Assembly: GCA_029465975.1 (NCBI GenBank)
Contig: CM055750.1
Span: 330,689 to 394,688 of the forward strand
Source of the DNA: Dallia pectoralis
Taxonomy: Eukaryota > Chordata > Actinopteri > Esociformes > Umbridae
Length of the DNA stretch: 64,000 nt
Direction of reading: 5' to 3'
Each line of letters begins with the position of its first letter. Positions within the stretch are counted from its first letter, which is position 1. The notes beneath the pieces are model-generated. The model was not told where the DNA came from and searched no databases. It saw only the letters and a list, made by a program, of their open reading frames with translations. The position numbers and the translations under genes were made by a program. Shown piece after piece: positions 12,653 through 25,155 of this stretch.

Positions 12653-13577
12653 GAGAAAGTGAGAGAGAGAGGGGGGAGAGAGATGGGGGAGAGAGAGAGG
12701 GGGGAGAGAGAGAGAGGGGGAGAGAGAGGAGGAGAGAGAGAGAAGGGGAGAGAGACGGGGGAGAGAGGGAGAGAGGAGGAGAGAGAGAGAGGGGGAGAGA
12801 GAGAGAGGAGAGAGAGAGAGGGAGAGAGAGAGGGAGGGAGGGAGAGAGAGAGGAGGGGAGAGAGAGAGGGGGAGAGAGAGAGGAGGGAGAGAGAGAGAGG
12901 GAGGGAGAGAGAGGAGGGTGGAGAGAGGGAGGGAGAGAGAGGGATGGAGAGAGAGAGGGAGAGATAAGGGGGAGAGAGGGAGGGAGAGAGAGGGAGAGAG
13001 AGAGAGGGAGAGAGAGAGAGAGAGGAGGGAGAGAGAGAGGGGGAGAGCGAGAGAGGAGAGAGGGGGAGAGAGAGAGGGAGGGAGAGAGAGGAGGGGGGGA
13101 GAGAGAGAGGGAGAGAGAGGGAGGGAGGGAGAGATGAGGGGAGAGAGAGAGGGGGAGAGAGAGAGGAGGGGGAGAGAGAGAGGAGGGGGAGAGAGAGGAG
13201 GGGGAGAGAGAGGGAGGGAGAGAGAGGGAGGGAGAGAGAGAAGGGGGAGAGAGGGAGAGAGCGAGAGAGAGAGGGAGGAGAGAGAGAGAGAGAGAGAGAG
13301 GGAGGGAGAGAGAGAGAGGGAGGGAGAGAGAGAGAGAGGAGGGGAGAGAGAGGAGGGGGAGAGAGAGGGGGAGAGGGAGAGAGGAGGAGAGAGGAAGTGA
13401 GAGAGAGAGGGAGAGGGGGAGTGATAGGAGGGGGAGAGAGAGAGGAGGGGGAGAGAGAGAGGGAGGGAGAGGAGGGGGGAGAGAGGGAGGGAGAGAGAGA
13501 GAGGGAGAGAGAGAAGGGGGGATAGAGGGAGGGAGAGAGAGAGAGAGAGAGAGAGGGAGGGAGAGAGAGAGAGGGAG
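12653..13577. repeat. GA-rich purine tract, about 0.9 kb
   Basis: Irregular mixture of GAGA, GGGGGA and GAGGA on the plus strand with almost no pyrimidines. Long homopurine tracts can adopt triplex DNA. Very long frames on both strands (Ser/Leu/Pro-rich or Arg/Glu-rich) are composition artefacts. Confidence 0.96.
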
Positions 13578-14167
13578 ATAAAGGTCTCACAAGTAAATAA
13601 ATTAAAATACTTCCACAAAATAAAATCTGATTATAAATTGGCACCATACCTGACCGAAATAAGAAATTATGGTCAGAGAAAGCTCCTGACGAGACATCGC
13701 ATAAGTGAGCACAGTCTGTGTGTGGAGACGGGCCGACATAGGCAGAGGTGGAAAGCCAGAGAGCTCAGACTGTGTTCACACTGCTCTGATGGAGTCGTAG
13801 AGGACGAGCTGCACTTCCTCACCGAGTGCAGCAAGTATAAACACATCAGAGACACTTATTTCAATCAAATAGAACAGATTTTACCTCAATTCCAACAAGC
13901 GAACCTATTAGACAAACTCTCTTATATACTGGGAGAGAAAGAAGAGTGTGTTCTCCTGCCATCATATGAGGGACAAGGGCTGAACCCTTTACACTTAAAC
14001 TGCTCTCTGTACTTATTATTATTATTTTATTTTGTGATTTATACATGTTTTTTTTTTTAACCCATGTAGGCCTATATATTTGTGTATGTCTATTGCTTTG
14101 GCAATATTGTGCTATTGTACACAGTCATGCCAATTAAGCTCATTTGAAATGAATTGAATTGAATTGA
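13578..14167 (+). mobile_element. 5'-truncated non-LTR retrotransposon 3' fragment
   Basis: A plus-strand frame reads on from the GA array and ends near 14060. It contains GRHRQRWKARELRLC followed by CSHC...DELHFLTECSKY (about 13765-13855). This is a C-x2-C...H-x4-C zinc-binding pattern with a DELHFL core, of the kind found in the C-terminal region of many fish LINE ORF2 proteins. Downstream, atgccaattaagctcatttg leads into repeated gaatt units ending near 14167, the usual type of tail for such elements. No reverse-transcriptase core is present, so the copy is 5' truncated; its left edge abuts the GA tract. The clade is not certain. Confidence 0.65.
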
Positions 14168-14227
14168 TAGGATTCAAATCTCAGTTTACAATTTTAAACG
14201 CTGTGTTCGCTGGTCTACTAGGTGTGT

Positions 14228-14279
14228 TCTGATTTAATGTATGTGTACGTGTGTGTATATATGTGTGTGTGTGTATATA

Positions 14280-14310
<31 letters not shown>

Positions 14311-14511
14311 ATATATGTGTGTGTGTGTGTATATATGTGTGTGTGTGTATATATGTGTGTGTGTGTATATATGTGTGTGTGTGTATATATGTGTGTGTGT
14401 GTATATATGTGTGTGTGTGTGTATATATATGTGTGTTTGTATATGTGTGTGTGTGTATACATATGTGTCTGAATATGTGCGAGTGTCTGTGTATATATGT
14501 GTGTGTATATA

Positions 14512-14542
<31 letters not shown>

Positions 14543-14706
14543 GTGTGTGTGTATATGTGTGTGTGTGTATACATATGTGTCTGAATATGTGCGAGTGTCT
14601 GTGTATATATGTGTGTGTATATGTGTGTGTGTCTGTGTGTGTATACATATGTGTCTGTATATGTGTGTGTGTCTGTGAATATAAGTGTGTGTGTCTGTGT
14701 GTGTGC
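14228..14706. repeat. Compound (TG)n/(TATA) microsatellite
   Basis: Blocks of gtgtgtgtgtatatat repeat with changing TG length. A longer block containing catatgtgtctgaatatgtg recurs at about 14460 and 14572. All frames through it are artefacts. Confidence 0.95.
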
Positions 14707-14865
14707 ACTGTAATTTAAGTGAGAAAGCATATCTGACTTATGCCATAACAATCTGCTGGTTCTCTAACAACCAGAAAATAACATTTCATTGACGAAAAGA
14801 AATCCATGAAAAAATGTATCATCTGTATTTTGTGGGCGCTGCTTGTATTCTAATGGAACCGCTGT

Positions 14866-15089
<224 letters not shown>

Positions 15090-15276
15090 ACCAAGGTTCT
15101 AGGTATTTTTATTTGTCATTACAATAAAAAGTAATGCAATGAAATGCTTAGATCTCGCCCTCCCCAAAATTGCAATACAATAAAATAAAAAGAGAGACAG
15201 AACGGAGAGAGAACGGAGAAAAGAAGAAAAAAACATTTTGTAAAACTTATCCCATTTATAATTGTCCGTGGTCCAT

Positions 15277-17513
15277 GTACACACACACACACACACACAC
15301 ACACACCACCATGTACACACACACACCACCATGTACACACACACACCACCATGTACACACACACACCACCATGTACACACACACACACACACACCATGTA
15401 CACACACACACCACCATGTACACACACACACCACCATGTACACACACACACCACCATGTACACACACACACACACACACCATGTACACACACACACCACC
15501 ATGTACACACACACACCACCATGTACACACACACACACACACCACCATGTACACACACACACCACCATGTACACACACACACCACCATGTACACACACAC
15601 ACACACACACCACCATGTACACACACACACCACCATGTACACACACACACACACACACACACACCACCATGTACACACACACACACACCACCATGTACAC
15701 ACACACACCACCATGTACACACACACACCACCATGTACACACACACACCACCATGTACACACACACACCACCATGTACACACACACACCACCATGTACAC
15801 ACACACACCACCATGTACACACACACACCACCATGTACACACACACACCACCATGTACACACACACACCACCATGTACACACACACACCACCATGTACAC
15901 ACAAACACACACACACCACCATGTACACACACACCACCATGTACACACACACACCACCATGTACACACACACACCACCATGTACACACACACACCACCAT
16001 GTACACACACACACACCACCATGTACACACACACACCACCATGTACACACAAACACCACCATGTACACACACACACCACCATGTACACACACACCACCAT
16101 GTACACACACACACCACCATGTACACACACACCACCATGTACACACACACACCACCCTGTACACACACACACCACCATGTACACACACACACCACCATGT
16201 ACACACACACACCACCATGTACACACACACACCACCATGTACACACAAACACACACACACCACCATGTACACACAAACACACACACACCACCATGTACAC
16301 ACAAACACACACACACCACCATGTACACACACACCACCATGTACACACACACACCACCATGTACACACACACACCACCATGTACACACAAACACACACAC
16401 ACCACCATGTACACACACACCACCATGTACACACAAACACACACACACCACCATGTACACACACACACCACCATGTACACACACACACCACCATGTACAC
16501 ACAAACACCACCATGTACACACACACACCACCATGTACACACACACACCACCATGTACACACAAACACACACACACCACCATGTACACACACACCACCAT
16601 GTACACACAAACACACACACACCACCATGTACACACAAACACACACACACCACCATGTACACACACACACCACCATGTACACACAAACACACACACACCA
16701 CCATGTACACACACACACCACCATGTACACACACACCACCATGTACACACACACACACACACACCACCATGTACACACACACACCACCATGTACACACAA
16801 ACACACACACACCACCATGTACACACACACCACCATGTACACACACACACACACACACCACCATGTACACACACACACACCACCATGTACACACACACAC
16901 ACACCACCATGTACACACACACACACACCACCATGTACACACACACACACCATCATGTACACACACACACACACCACCATGTACACACACACACACACAC
17001 ACCATCATGTACACACACACACCACCATGTACACACACACACACCATGTACACACACACACACCACCATGTACACACACACACACACCACCATGTACACA
17101 CACACACACACCACCATGTACACACACACACACACCACCATGTACACACACACACACACACACCATCATGTACACACACACAGACACCACCATGTACACA
17201 CACACACACACACACACCACCATGTACACACACACACCACCATGTACACACACACACACACCATCATGTACACACACACACACACCACCATGTACACACA
17301 CACACACACACACCACCATATACACACACACACACCACCATGTACACACACACACACCACCATATACACACACACACCACCATGTACACACACACACACC
17401 ACCACCATGTACACACACACACACACACCACCATGTATACACACACACACACCACCATGTACACACACACACACACACACCACCATGTACACACACACAC
17501 ACACACACACCAC
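15277..17513. repeat. CA/ATGTAC minisatellite, about 2.2 kb
   Basis: The core unit is ccaccatgtacacacacaca (20 bp), with CA length varying by copy. Variants with aaacacacacacac recur in blocks between 15900 and 16810. The same unit occurs in both orientations near 18381-18681. ATGTAC lies at the centre of each unit. Frames of 580-790 codons on both strands come from the repeat and are not genes. Confidence 0.97.
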
Positions 17514-18131
17514 CTGGTACAGCCCTGTGGCCGTAACAAAATGAATCCAACAATAAGGTAATTTGACTCACACAGAATCTTTTCTCAGACAGAAATATAT
17601 AACGTCCTTCTCTGGCCGCATATCGCTTCATACTCAGACAAGCGACTGCCCTGACCAAACACAACTCCATATGATCTAAAGCCACGACAACCGTGTGATA
17701 TAAAAACAACATCTCCATCCATCTCCCTTCCAATATTCCTTAACCAAGAACTGAATCCAAACTGCCCTTCTGAAAATGCCAAAGTGTGAGAGATTCTGGA
17801 TACAGGAGGACAGAACCAATATCCACATGGAGTCGTTTGGAAAGCAAAGCCCCGGAGGAGTTGATTCTACTTTATGAAAGTGATCCGTTATCAGCTGTCA
17901 GCGAAGCAGAAAGAGAACATTCTAGAAACACAATGTCCTGGCTCTGAAACACAGGGAATGGGCCAATAACCGATGTGTGATATTCCATCAGGCTCATCTC
18001 TCATTTCCTCCTTAACCTCGGCCTGAACTAGAATCACTGGATCCCCAGTAGGTGACATGAGGCCCTAGATGTCTTCATCGTATTACAGCCAATGTATCTT
18101 ATTTACTATGAGATAAAACAACATGTGAATC
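17514..18131. other. Unique sequence with a doubtful LINE endonuclease-like stretch
   Basis: On the minus strand, 17585-17782 reads MDGDVVFISHGCRG...SYGVVFGQ. This loosely resembles the W-x-GD-x3-SHG-x-GV stretch of LINE endonuclease domains, but there is no supporting sequence on either side. The rest is unique with no gene seen. I give the LINE reading low weight. Confidence 0.25.
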
Positions 18132-18339
18132 TGATGATGTCACCCCGTGATGACGCCACCCCGTGATGACGCCACCCCGTGATGACGTCACCCCGTGATG
18201 ACGTCACCCCGTGATGACGCCACCCCGTGATGACGTCACCCCGTGATGACGCCACCCCGTGATGACGTCACCCCGTGATGACGCCACCCCGTGATGACGT
18301 CACCCCGTGATGACGTCACCCTGTGATGATGTCACGCAC
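18132..18339. repeat. 16-bp array with CRE-like palindromes (13 copies)
   Basis: The unit is tgatgacgtcaccccg, alternating with tgatgacgccaccccg. Six units carry the perfect palindrome TGACGTCA, the consensus cAMP-response element bound by CREB/ATF proteins. First and last copies are degenerate (gatgtcac). Whether any copy is bound is unknown. Confidence 0.95.
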
Positions 18340-18380
18340 CTGCCAGTTCTGATTCCCACAAGTCCATTTCCTCTCGACTG

Positions 18381-18432
18381 GTGTACATGCTGGTGTGTGT
18401 GTGTACATGGTGGTGTGTGTGTGTGTGTGAAC
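18381..18432 (-). repeat. Inverted copies of the CA/ATGTAC unit
   Basis: gtgtacatgctggtgtgtgt and gtgtacatggtggtgtgtgt are the reverse complement of the unit in the array at 18486. The two orientations are separated by about 54 bp of unique sequence, so they could pair as a hairpin. Confidence 0.9.
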
Positions 18433-18485
18433 AGCTGGACAGGAATGGAGGGAAGTAGGGGTTTCTGTCTCATTGTCAGAAACTC

Positions 18486-18681
18486 ACAGACACACACACA
18501 CACACCATGTACACACACACACACACCACCATGTACACACACACACACACACCACCATGTACACACACACACACACCACCATGTACACACACACACACCA
18601 CCATGTACACACACACACCACCATGTACACACACACACCACCATGTACACACACACACACTACCATGTACACACACACACT
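18486..18681 (+). repeat. CA/ATGTAC minisatellite, second locus
   Basis: About eight copies of the same unit as the array at 15277, with variable CA length, following the inverted copies at 18381. Confidence 0.95.
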
Positions 18682-18779
18682 GCAGCATTACTGGGTGACC
18701 CCACAAGGCCCCGTCAGGCGGGCCCAGGTTTTCAGACTGTGTCCCTCACACTCCAGTTCTGAACCCAATCGGTTTGATC

Positions 18780-18876
18780 CTGAGAGACTGGACTTTAGAG
18801 GAAGACGAGTATCACCTGAGAGACTGGACTGTAGAGGAAGACGAGTATCACCTGAGAGACTGGACTGTAGGTGAAG
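18780..18876. repeat. 36-bp tandem repeat (about 2.7 copies)
   Basis: ctgagagactggact followed by (t/g)tagaggaagacgagtatcac, repeated directly. Confidence 0.92.
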
Positions 18877-19229
18877 ATGAGGGGTGAACCAGCGACTCTT
18901 AACATGTCAATAACCCAGACGTGGCTACGAGACCACGCCCCTCTGCTCATACCTAACAAGGAGGAATTCAGAGCGCTGGCGTCCAGCAGGAGGTTTAATA
19001 ATTGAGAAACATTTACCTCAGACTCAACTGGGAAATATCTGCACAATAGCATACAAGCATTACACAAATGCTTAATGAGGAATTAACATGAATATCAGTC
19101 AACCAAGTCAGTGGCTCAGATAGCATCAGCAACCATGTTCTGACATTCTGTCATGAGGAATTATCGCACGTCTTCTGTTCACCACTGGAGCCCGAGGTAC
19201 CTGCTCTGTGGAGAGCATCAAGCCTATGA
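18877..19229. other. Unique sequence, no gene seen
   Basis: Unique sequence between the 36-bp repeat and the LINE fragment. No coding or element signature was recognised. Confidence 0.55.
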
Positions 19230-19480
19230 CCTGCCCCCTGTCCTTAATGATTACTGTCTAGTCGCATTAAAACCTGTCATAAAGGGATGTTTGAGCGCTT
19301 GGTTCTCTCCCACGTACATAACAAGTTACTAGACTGTGTAGAGCCCCTAGAGTTTGTAACCAACTGTAGGACTGGGCTTCTTCATCAAGCTCATTCCACT
19401 GTGAGAAGCAGAAGTCCAATGACCGGATGGTGTTTGAGAACTTCTCACAATTCAATAGTGTTTTTAGCAGATTACAGACA
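19230..19480 (+). pseudogene. Degenerate non-LTR reverse-transcriptase fragment
   Basis: Reading the plus strand with one frameshift near 19285 gives LNDYCLVALKPVIK and then MFERLVLSHVHNKLLDCVEPLEF. This matches the conserved pattern of the fish LINE reverse transcriptase palm (N-D-Y-R-x-V-A-L-T-x-x-x-M-K-x-F-E-R-L-V-L-x-H). A later NSIVFLADYR may be the diverged region after the first catalytic block. The catalytic F/YxDD box is absent. It is a short dead remnant; the clade (CR1/L2/Rex-like) cannot be fixed. Confidence 0.5.
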
Positions 19481-19948
19481 TGAATAAAGAATGGTTTGGT
19501 AAGATGAAAATATGAGAGTATTAAAAAAGAGGTTTAAAACTGAGGGTTTTTCTGTCAAATGTTGACCACAATATGTGAGAAATACCTGCGTAGAGTGCAC
19601 ACGCACACACGCACACGCACACACGCACACACACACACGGCTGCTTAAAATAGTGTTACCAAAACATTCATTCTGAAACATTTCAAAGGCTAAATGACAA
19701 TCCACTTGTGTACAGACCTTTAACAAATGTTTTATTGAGTTTGACTTTTAGTATAGTGACCTGTTTTGGCTATCTCGCAAGAACAAATCAGAATATCCTG
19801 GAGAAGGTTGTCTAGGTCAGTGGAAAAGGAGCAAAAGTCTCTGTGAGACATTTACCATGTGGGCGTACATAATAGAGGAAAAGAAATGTCACTTTCACAA
19901 TACCACTTTGGATCGTACACACCTCATTGAACAGCAACTATGCACCGC
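19481..19948. other. Unique sequence with a short CA/CG repeat at 19598-19639
   Basis: Unique sequence plus a cacacgcacac tract. No gene seen. Confidence 0.55.
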
Positions 19949-20706
19949 CCTAAACCGGTCTAAACCGGCCTCACTAAGGCTGCCATAAGGACCCAGACTC
20001 TGTCTAAACCGGTCTGTACCGGCCTCACTAAGGCTGCCATAAGGACCCAGACTCTGTCTAAACCGCTCTAAACCGGTCTGTACCGGCCTCACTAAGGCTG
20101 CCATAAGGACCCAGACTCTGTCTAAACCGCTCTAAACCGGTCTGTACCGGCCTCACTAAGGCTGCCATAAGGACCCAGACTTCTGTCTAAACCGCTCTAA
20201 ACCGGTCTGTACCGGCCTCACTAAGGCTGCCATAAGGACCCAGACTCTGTCTAAACCGCTCTAAACCGGTCTGTACCGGCCTCACTAAGGCTGCCATAAG
20301 GACCCAGACTCTGTCTAAACCGCTCTAAACCGGTCTGTACCGGCCTCACTAAGGCTGCCATAAGGACCCAGACTTCTGTCTAAACCGCTCTAAACCGGTC
20401 TGTACCGGCCTCACTAAGGCTGCCATAAGGACCCAGACTCTGTCTAAACCGCTCTAAACCGGTCTGTACCGGCCTCACTAAGGCTGCCATAAGGACCCAG
20501 ACTCTGTCTAAACCGCTCTAAACCGGTCTGTACCGGCCTCACTAAGGCTGCCATAAGGACCCAGACTCTGTCTAAACCGCTCTAAACCGGTCTGTACCGG
20601 CCTCACTAAGGCTGCCATAAGGACCCAGACTCTGTCTAAACCGCTCTAAACCGGTCTGTACCGGCCTCACTAAGGCTGCCATAAGGACCCAGACTCTGTC
20701 TAAACC
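19949..20706. repeat. 64-bp minisatellite (about 12 copies)
   Basis: The unit is taaaccgctctaaaccggtc plus tgtaccggcctcactaaggctgccataaggacccagactctgtc. The first two copies lack the ctctaaaccg block and two copies have an extra t (acttctgtc). Repeated accggt makes short palindromes in each unit. Confidence 0.96.
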
Positions 20707-21689
20707 TCACCCCACATATCTCTATAACTTGTGTTACCCATGTTGTTTATCTAATATTATGCAGCTCTTTATAGAAACATTTATTTCATCCAACTTACCT
20801 TCTAGGAAGTAATTTCATTATTTACACTTTTACTTGAATGTTTGAATTTGGTGTTTTCTTGAACACATCACTTTAGATGAATCCAGGTTGAATATGTCCC
20901 ATCCGCTTACAATTTATTTCGCTTTCACATGGATATCGCCTGTTAGATGGTAACAATTATAGAGCATTGTAGATATCACTCCTGTATTTAGCGACAGATT
21001 TCATATATTTATTTCTCTTTCAAAAGATGTAGAAGCTGTTTGCAAGACAGACACAATGAGAGTGTATTTATCAGAGCACTCAAAGCCGTATCAAAACGCC
21101 ACAATAGAAAACAACAATCAGGTTTCATTGTGACGCGAACATTTGATGTTCAATGTGAAATATCAACTTAGCTTTTATAAAAATACTAAATGTATATTCA
21201 AGGAATGAGTAACAGTCCTCTTTTTATGACAGCACATATCCTGAGTCATCTCCCAACGGGCGGAGTAGTTTTCATTTGGCAAACAGTTTGTGTGTATAAA
21301 TATTCATAACCCACCTTGAAAAGACATAGAGGGTTTGTAGCCTGTCTTTCCTCCCTGTAACATCGCAGCTGGGCTTAGAACCACTTCTAACACACGACCT
21401 TTACAGCCTAAAACAAAGATTTGCACAATTAACTACTTTTAAATGTCAACCCCCCACGAAATCTGCATATCAACGCCAGACCTCGCATAGAAATCAGGGC
21501 ATTTTGAGGAGTCAATGTTTTCCATTAAATTTGCCCCAAATTAGGTTCTTTCTCTGGTTACAGGAGAAGAAAATGTAAATGTCAACATATCTTGTAGCGG
21601 TCCTTCTGCTGCTAATTAACCTTTGTCGTTACGGGGACTTGGCTTGACTCTGTCTGAACACAGCAATTAACGCCAGAACCACCCAGAGA
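20707..21689. other. Unique sequence, no gene seen
   Basis: AT-rich unique sequence of about 1 kb, with no exon-like frame or recognised element on either strand. Confidence 0.55.
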
Positions 21690-22057
21690 GACCTGAGCTG
21701 GCGACCTGAGCTGGCGACCTGAGCTGGCGACCTGAGCTGGCGACCTGAGCTGGCGACCTGAGCTGGCGACCTGAGCTGGAGACCTGAGCTGGAGACCTGA
21801 GCTGGAGACCTGAGACCTGAGCTGGAGACCTGAGACCTGAGCTGGAGACCTGAGACCTGAGCTGGAGACCTGAGCTGGCGACCTGAGCTGGCGACCTGAG
21901 CTGGAGACCTGAGCTGGAGACCTGAGCTGGAGACCTGAGCTGGAGACCTGAGCTGGAGACCTGAGCTGGAGACCTGAGCTGGAGACCTGAGAACTGAGCT
22001 GGAGACCTGAGACCTGAGCTGGAGACCTGAGACCTGAGCTGGAGACCTGAGCTGGAG
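21690..22057. repeat. 13-bp minisatellite
   Basis: The unit is gagctgg(a/c)gacct, with an extra gagacct inserted at several copies. Copies with gcgacct cluster at the left. Confidence 0.95.
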
Positions 22058-22342
22058 ACTTATATTGAGCGACTGACACATGTAAACCAGTTATAGACCA
22101 GTGCCCTGTTTTCCCCAAATGATTTGACATATTATGACCATATGATAAGAACCTCATGTAAACTGTTGGAAATGCTTATTTGCGTTTGTTATATTGAAGC
22201 CATAAGAGATTTGTCTGAAAGACATTAATTTAGTCATATATTAACAGCAAATACAGTAGCAGCTCATAATGTGCCTATATTCTAGAAACCTGGCAGAAGC
22301 AGTATGGAAAAGACAGATTTGGTCACTAAGTCATTACAGAAT

Positions 22343-22575
22343 CAACCCACAGACCTGAGTCAGTCAGCATCTATTACAGAATCAGATCTGAGTCAGTATC
22401 TATTACAGAATCAGACCTGAGTCAGCATCTATTACAGAATCAGACCTGAGTCAGTCAGCATCTATTATAGAATCAGATCTGAGTCAGCATCTATTATAGA
22501 ATCAGATCTGAGTCAGTTAGCATCTATTATAGAATCGGACCTGAGTCGGTCAGCATCTATTACAGAATCAGCTCA
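22343..22575. repeat. Degenerate tandem repeat, about 27-33 bp
   Basis: Repeats of cagaatcagacctgagtcag followed by (tcag)catctatta, about eight copies of uneven length. The sequence just before, from 22058, is unique. Confidence 0.85.
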
Positions 22576-22850
22576 TTAACATCTTCTCCATTCACAAGGC
22601 CTTTCCCAATATCCAGAACCAACACCAGTCTACTGAAATACCACTGGTAGCAATGCAAACAGAATTCCACAGGAACTATATATGATTATGGACTAGAAAT
22701 GTGTTTGTTTTTGGTCGATAAATATTGAGATTCGCAGAGCGGCTGAGAGAGGTCTGGACGAGTGATTGACATAATTTCCATTAGGATGCATGGGTTTACT
22801 TTTGGGGGGGAGTTACTGAGAGGCTGAGGGAACTGGTGCAGGATGGCCAG
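22576..22850. other. Unique spacer
   Basis: Unique sequence between two arrays, with a short run of G at 22804-22810. No gene seen. Confidence 0.55.
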
Positions 22851-23573
22851 AGTTGATTCAGTGTAGGATACAGCCACCAGAGTTGATTCAGTGGAGGATA
22901 CAGCCACCAGAGTTGATTCAGTGTAGGATACAGCCACCAGAGATGATTCAGTGTAGGATACAGCCACCAGAGATGATTCAGTGTAGGATACAGCCACCAG
23001 AGATGATTCAGTGTAGGATACAGCCACCAGAGTTGATTCAGTGGAGGATACAGCCACCAGAGATGATTCAGTGTAGGATACAGCCACCAGAGTTGATTCA
23101 GTGTAGGATACAGCCACCAGAGATGATTCAGTGTAGGATACAGCCACCAGAGATGATTCAGTGTAGGATACAGCCACCAGAGTTGATTCAGTGTAGGATA
23201 CAGCCACCAGAGATGATTCAGTGTAGGATACAGCCACCAGAGATGATTCAGTGTAGGATACAGCCACCAAAGTTGATTCAGTGTAGGATACAGCCACCAG
23301 AGATGATTCAGTGTAGGATACAGCCACCAGAGATGATTCAGTGTAGGATACAGCCACCAGAGATGATTCAGTGTAGGATACAGCCACCAGAGATGATTCA
23401 GTGTAGGATACAGCCACCAGAGATGATTCAGTGTTGGATACAGCCACCAGAGTTGATTCAGTGTAGGATACAGCCACCAGAGTTGATTCAGTGTAGGATA
23501 CAGCCACCAGAGTTGATTCAGTGTAGGATACAGCCACCAGAGTTGATTCAGTGGAGGATACAGCCACCAGAGT
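22851..23573. repeat. 30-bp minisatellite (24 copies)
   Basis: The unit is gattcagtgtaggatacagc plus caccagagtt, of strictly constant length. Only a few sites vary (agatg/agttg, tgta/tgga). The constant 30-bp length keeps several frames open; these are artefacts. Confidence 0.97.
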
Positions 23574-23883
23574 TCCTGAGGGCAGTTGATCGTCCTGAGG
23601 GCAGTTGATCTTCTGTGGGCAGTTGATCGTCCTGAGGGCAGTTGATCGTCCTGAGGCCAGTTGATCTTCCTGAGGCCGGTTGATCTTCCTGAGGCCGGTT
23701 GATCTTCCTGAGGCCGGTTGATCTTCCTGAGGGCAGATCGATCTTCCTGAGGGCAGTCGATCTTCCTGAGGGCAGTCGATCTCCTGAGGGCAGTCGATCT
23801 CCTGAGGGCAGTCGATCTCCTGAGGGCAGTTGATCTTCTGAGGGCAGTTGATCTTCTGAGGGCAGTTGATCTTCTGAGGTCAT
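23574..23883. repeat. About 19-bp minisatellite (about 16 copies)
   Basis: The unit is cctgagggcagttgatctt, with gaggccggttgatc and gtcgatct variants in blocks. It follows the 30-bp array without a gap. Confidence 0.94.
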
Positions 23884-25155
23884 GTGAGGCCAGTAAATCC
23901 ACCTTAATGAATAACCCAAATGTCCAAGGTTTGCAGAGTCACTGGAATCCGCCCCAATCAGCAGGTCAGTTTATGGTCCACACACACATTTGCAGAGGCG
24001 CTAATTGGGTGCAGTAAAAACACAGCAGTCTACTTTTTTCTAACAGGAGTAAAATGGGTCATTTGTAGCAAGCAGACAGAGACATTAGAAATCACTGTCG
24101 TTCTACAGCCAACAGCTAACCAGGACTAATGCAACAGAAGACTGAGTATATTGAGAGAATTGTATTTCTTAATGAGGCAGAAGGAGAGCAGCACTTGACC
24201 TAAAGAGTGAGACTTCTAACCCAACTGACAAGAGCAAATGCCTGATTCAGGTCCTTGAAACCCCCAGGCAGGTCAAACATCATTGGAAACAAAAATGAAA
24301 GTGATACTCTGAAATATCCTCCACCCATTGAATAACAAGTGGCAACAAATTAATAAAACACGTACCGCTGGAATGAGGAATTACAGATGGCGATGATGGA
24401 ATAATTGAGTGAGCAGATCTCTCTTCATGTTCAATGACCTGAATGCTAGAATGGGAGTGAAGGGAGGGCTGGAGAGCAGGATATATAAACACTGGGAGAC
24501 AAACAGGAAGCAATTTGTTCCATGAACGAGGTATGTCAGATAAGAGTAAAGAAACGCGGGACGTGGTACAAGAGTTGACATCAGGAGTAGGACAAAAAGG
24601 CTCTTTCAAGAAATGAGCCTCTTGAGTCTCTGGCAGACCACTGGACCAGACTCACATGTTAAACAGTGTCAGACACGTTGGCCAGGCTACGTTTGATAAC
24701 AGGGTTAAAACAGTGATAACATCACTTCATCTGAAACAAACAAGAACAAATCCTGCATTTCTGGCCAATCACATCCAGTTTTGAAGCAGAACCCAACAAG
24801 CTACAAACTCAATTACAGCCAAACAACACACAGCGCTGTCATCAGGGAAAACCTTCCTTTCCTGTTTGAAATCAACCTCTCTGTTTCATCCTCTGACATG
24901 AAACAAACAAACACCTTGAAAGGGACCAAGGCCTCTGTTGAATCGTCAAAGCCAGGGGACATATTGAATGACAGCTTTTAGTGCTTTGCGGTGGTTGCTG
25001 GTGTGCTGGGAGGTAAACTGATGCCTCCGCTCCAAAGTGCCGTCGCCGTGATGATAACAAAGTGCTGACCTTGAAATCACAAGTTTTCTCAGGACATGAG
25101 AGAAAGAGACAGGTTGATTTGGATGTGTGGGAGCTGTTGAATATTCACAGTATAA
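23884..25155. other. Unique sequence, no gene seen
   Basis: About 1.3 kb of unique sequence between two arrays. Frames up to 109 codons on the minus strand have no recognised motif and no clear splice sites. Confidence 0.55.

Noticed and set aside
12395..13647. Ser/Leu/Pro-rich 407-codon frame and Arg/Glu-rich frames
   Set aside because: Composition artefacts of the homopurine tract.
15099..17561. 580-790 codon Cys/Val/His/Thr-rich frames in the CA/ATGTAC array
   Set aside because: Dinucleotide-repeat translation open on both strands; no independent coding evidence.
22686..23902. 293- and 368-codon frames in the 30-bp array
   Set aside because: Open in three frames over the same 30-bp period; no domain or splice evidence.
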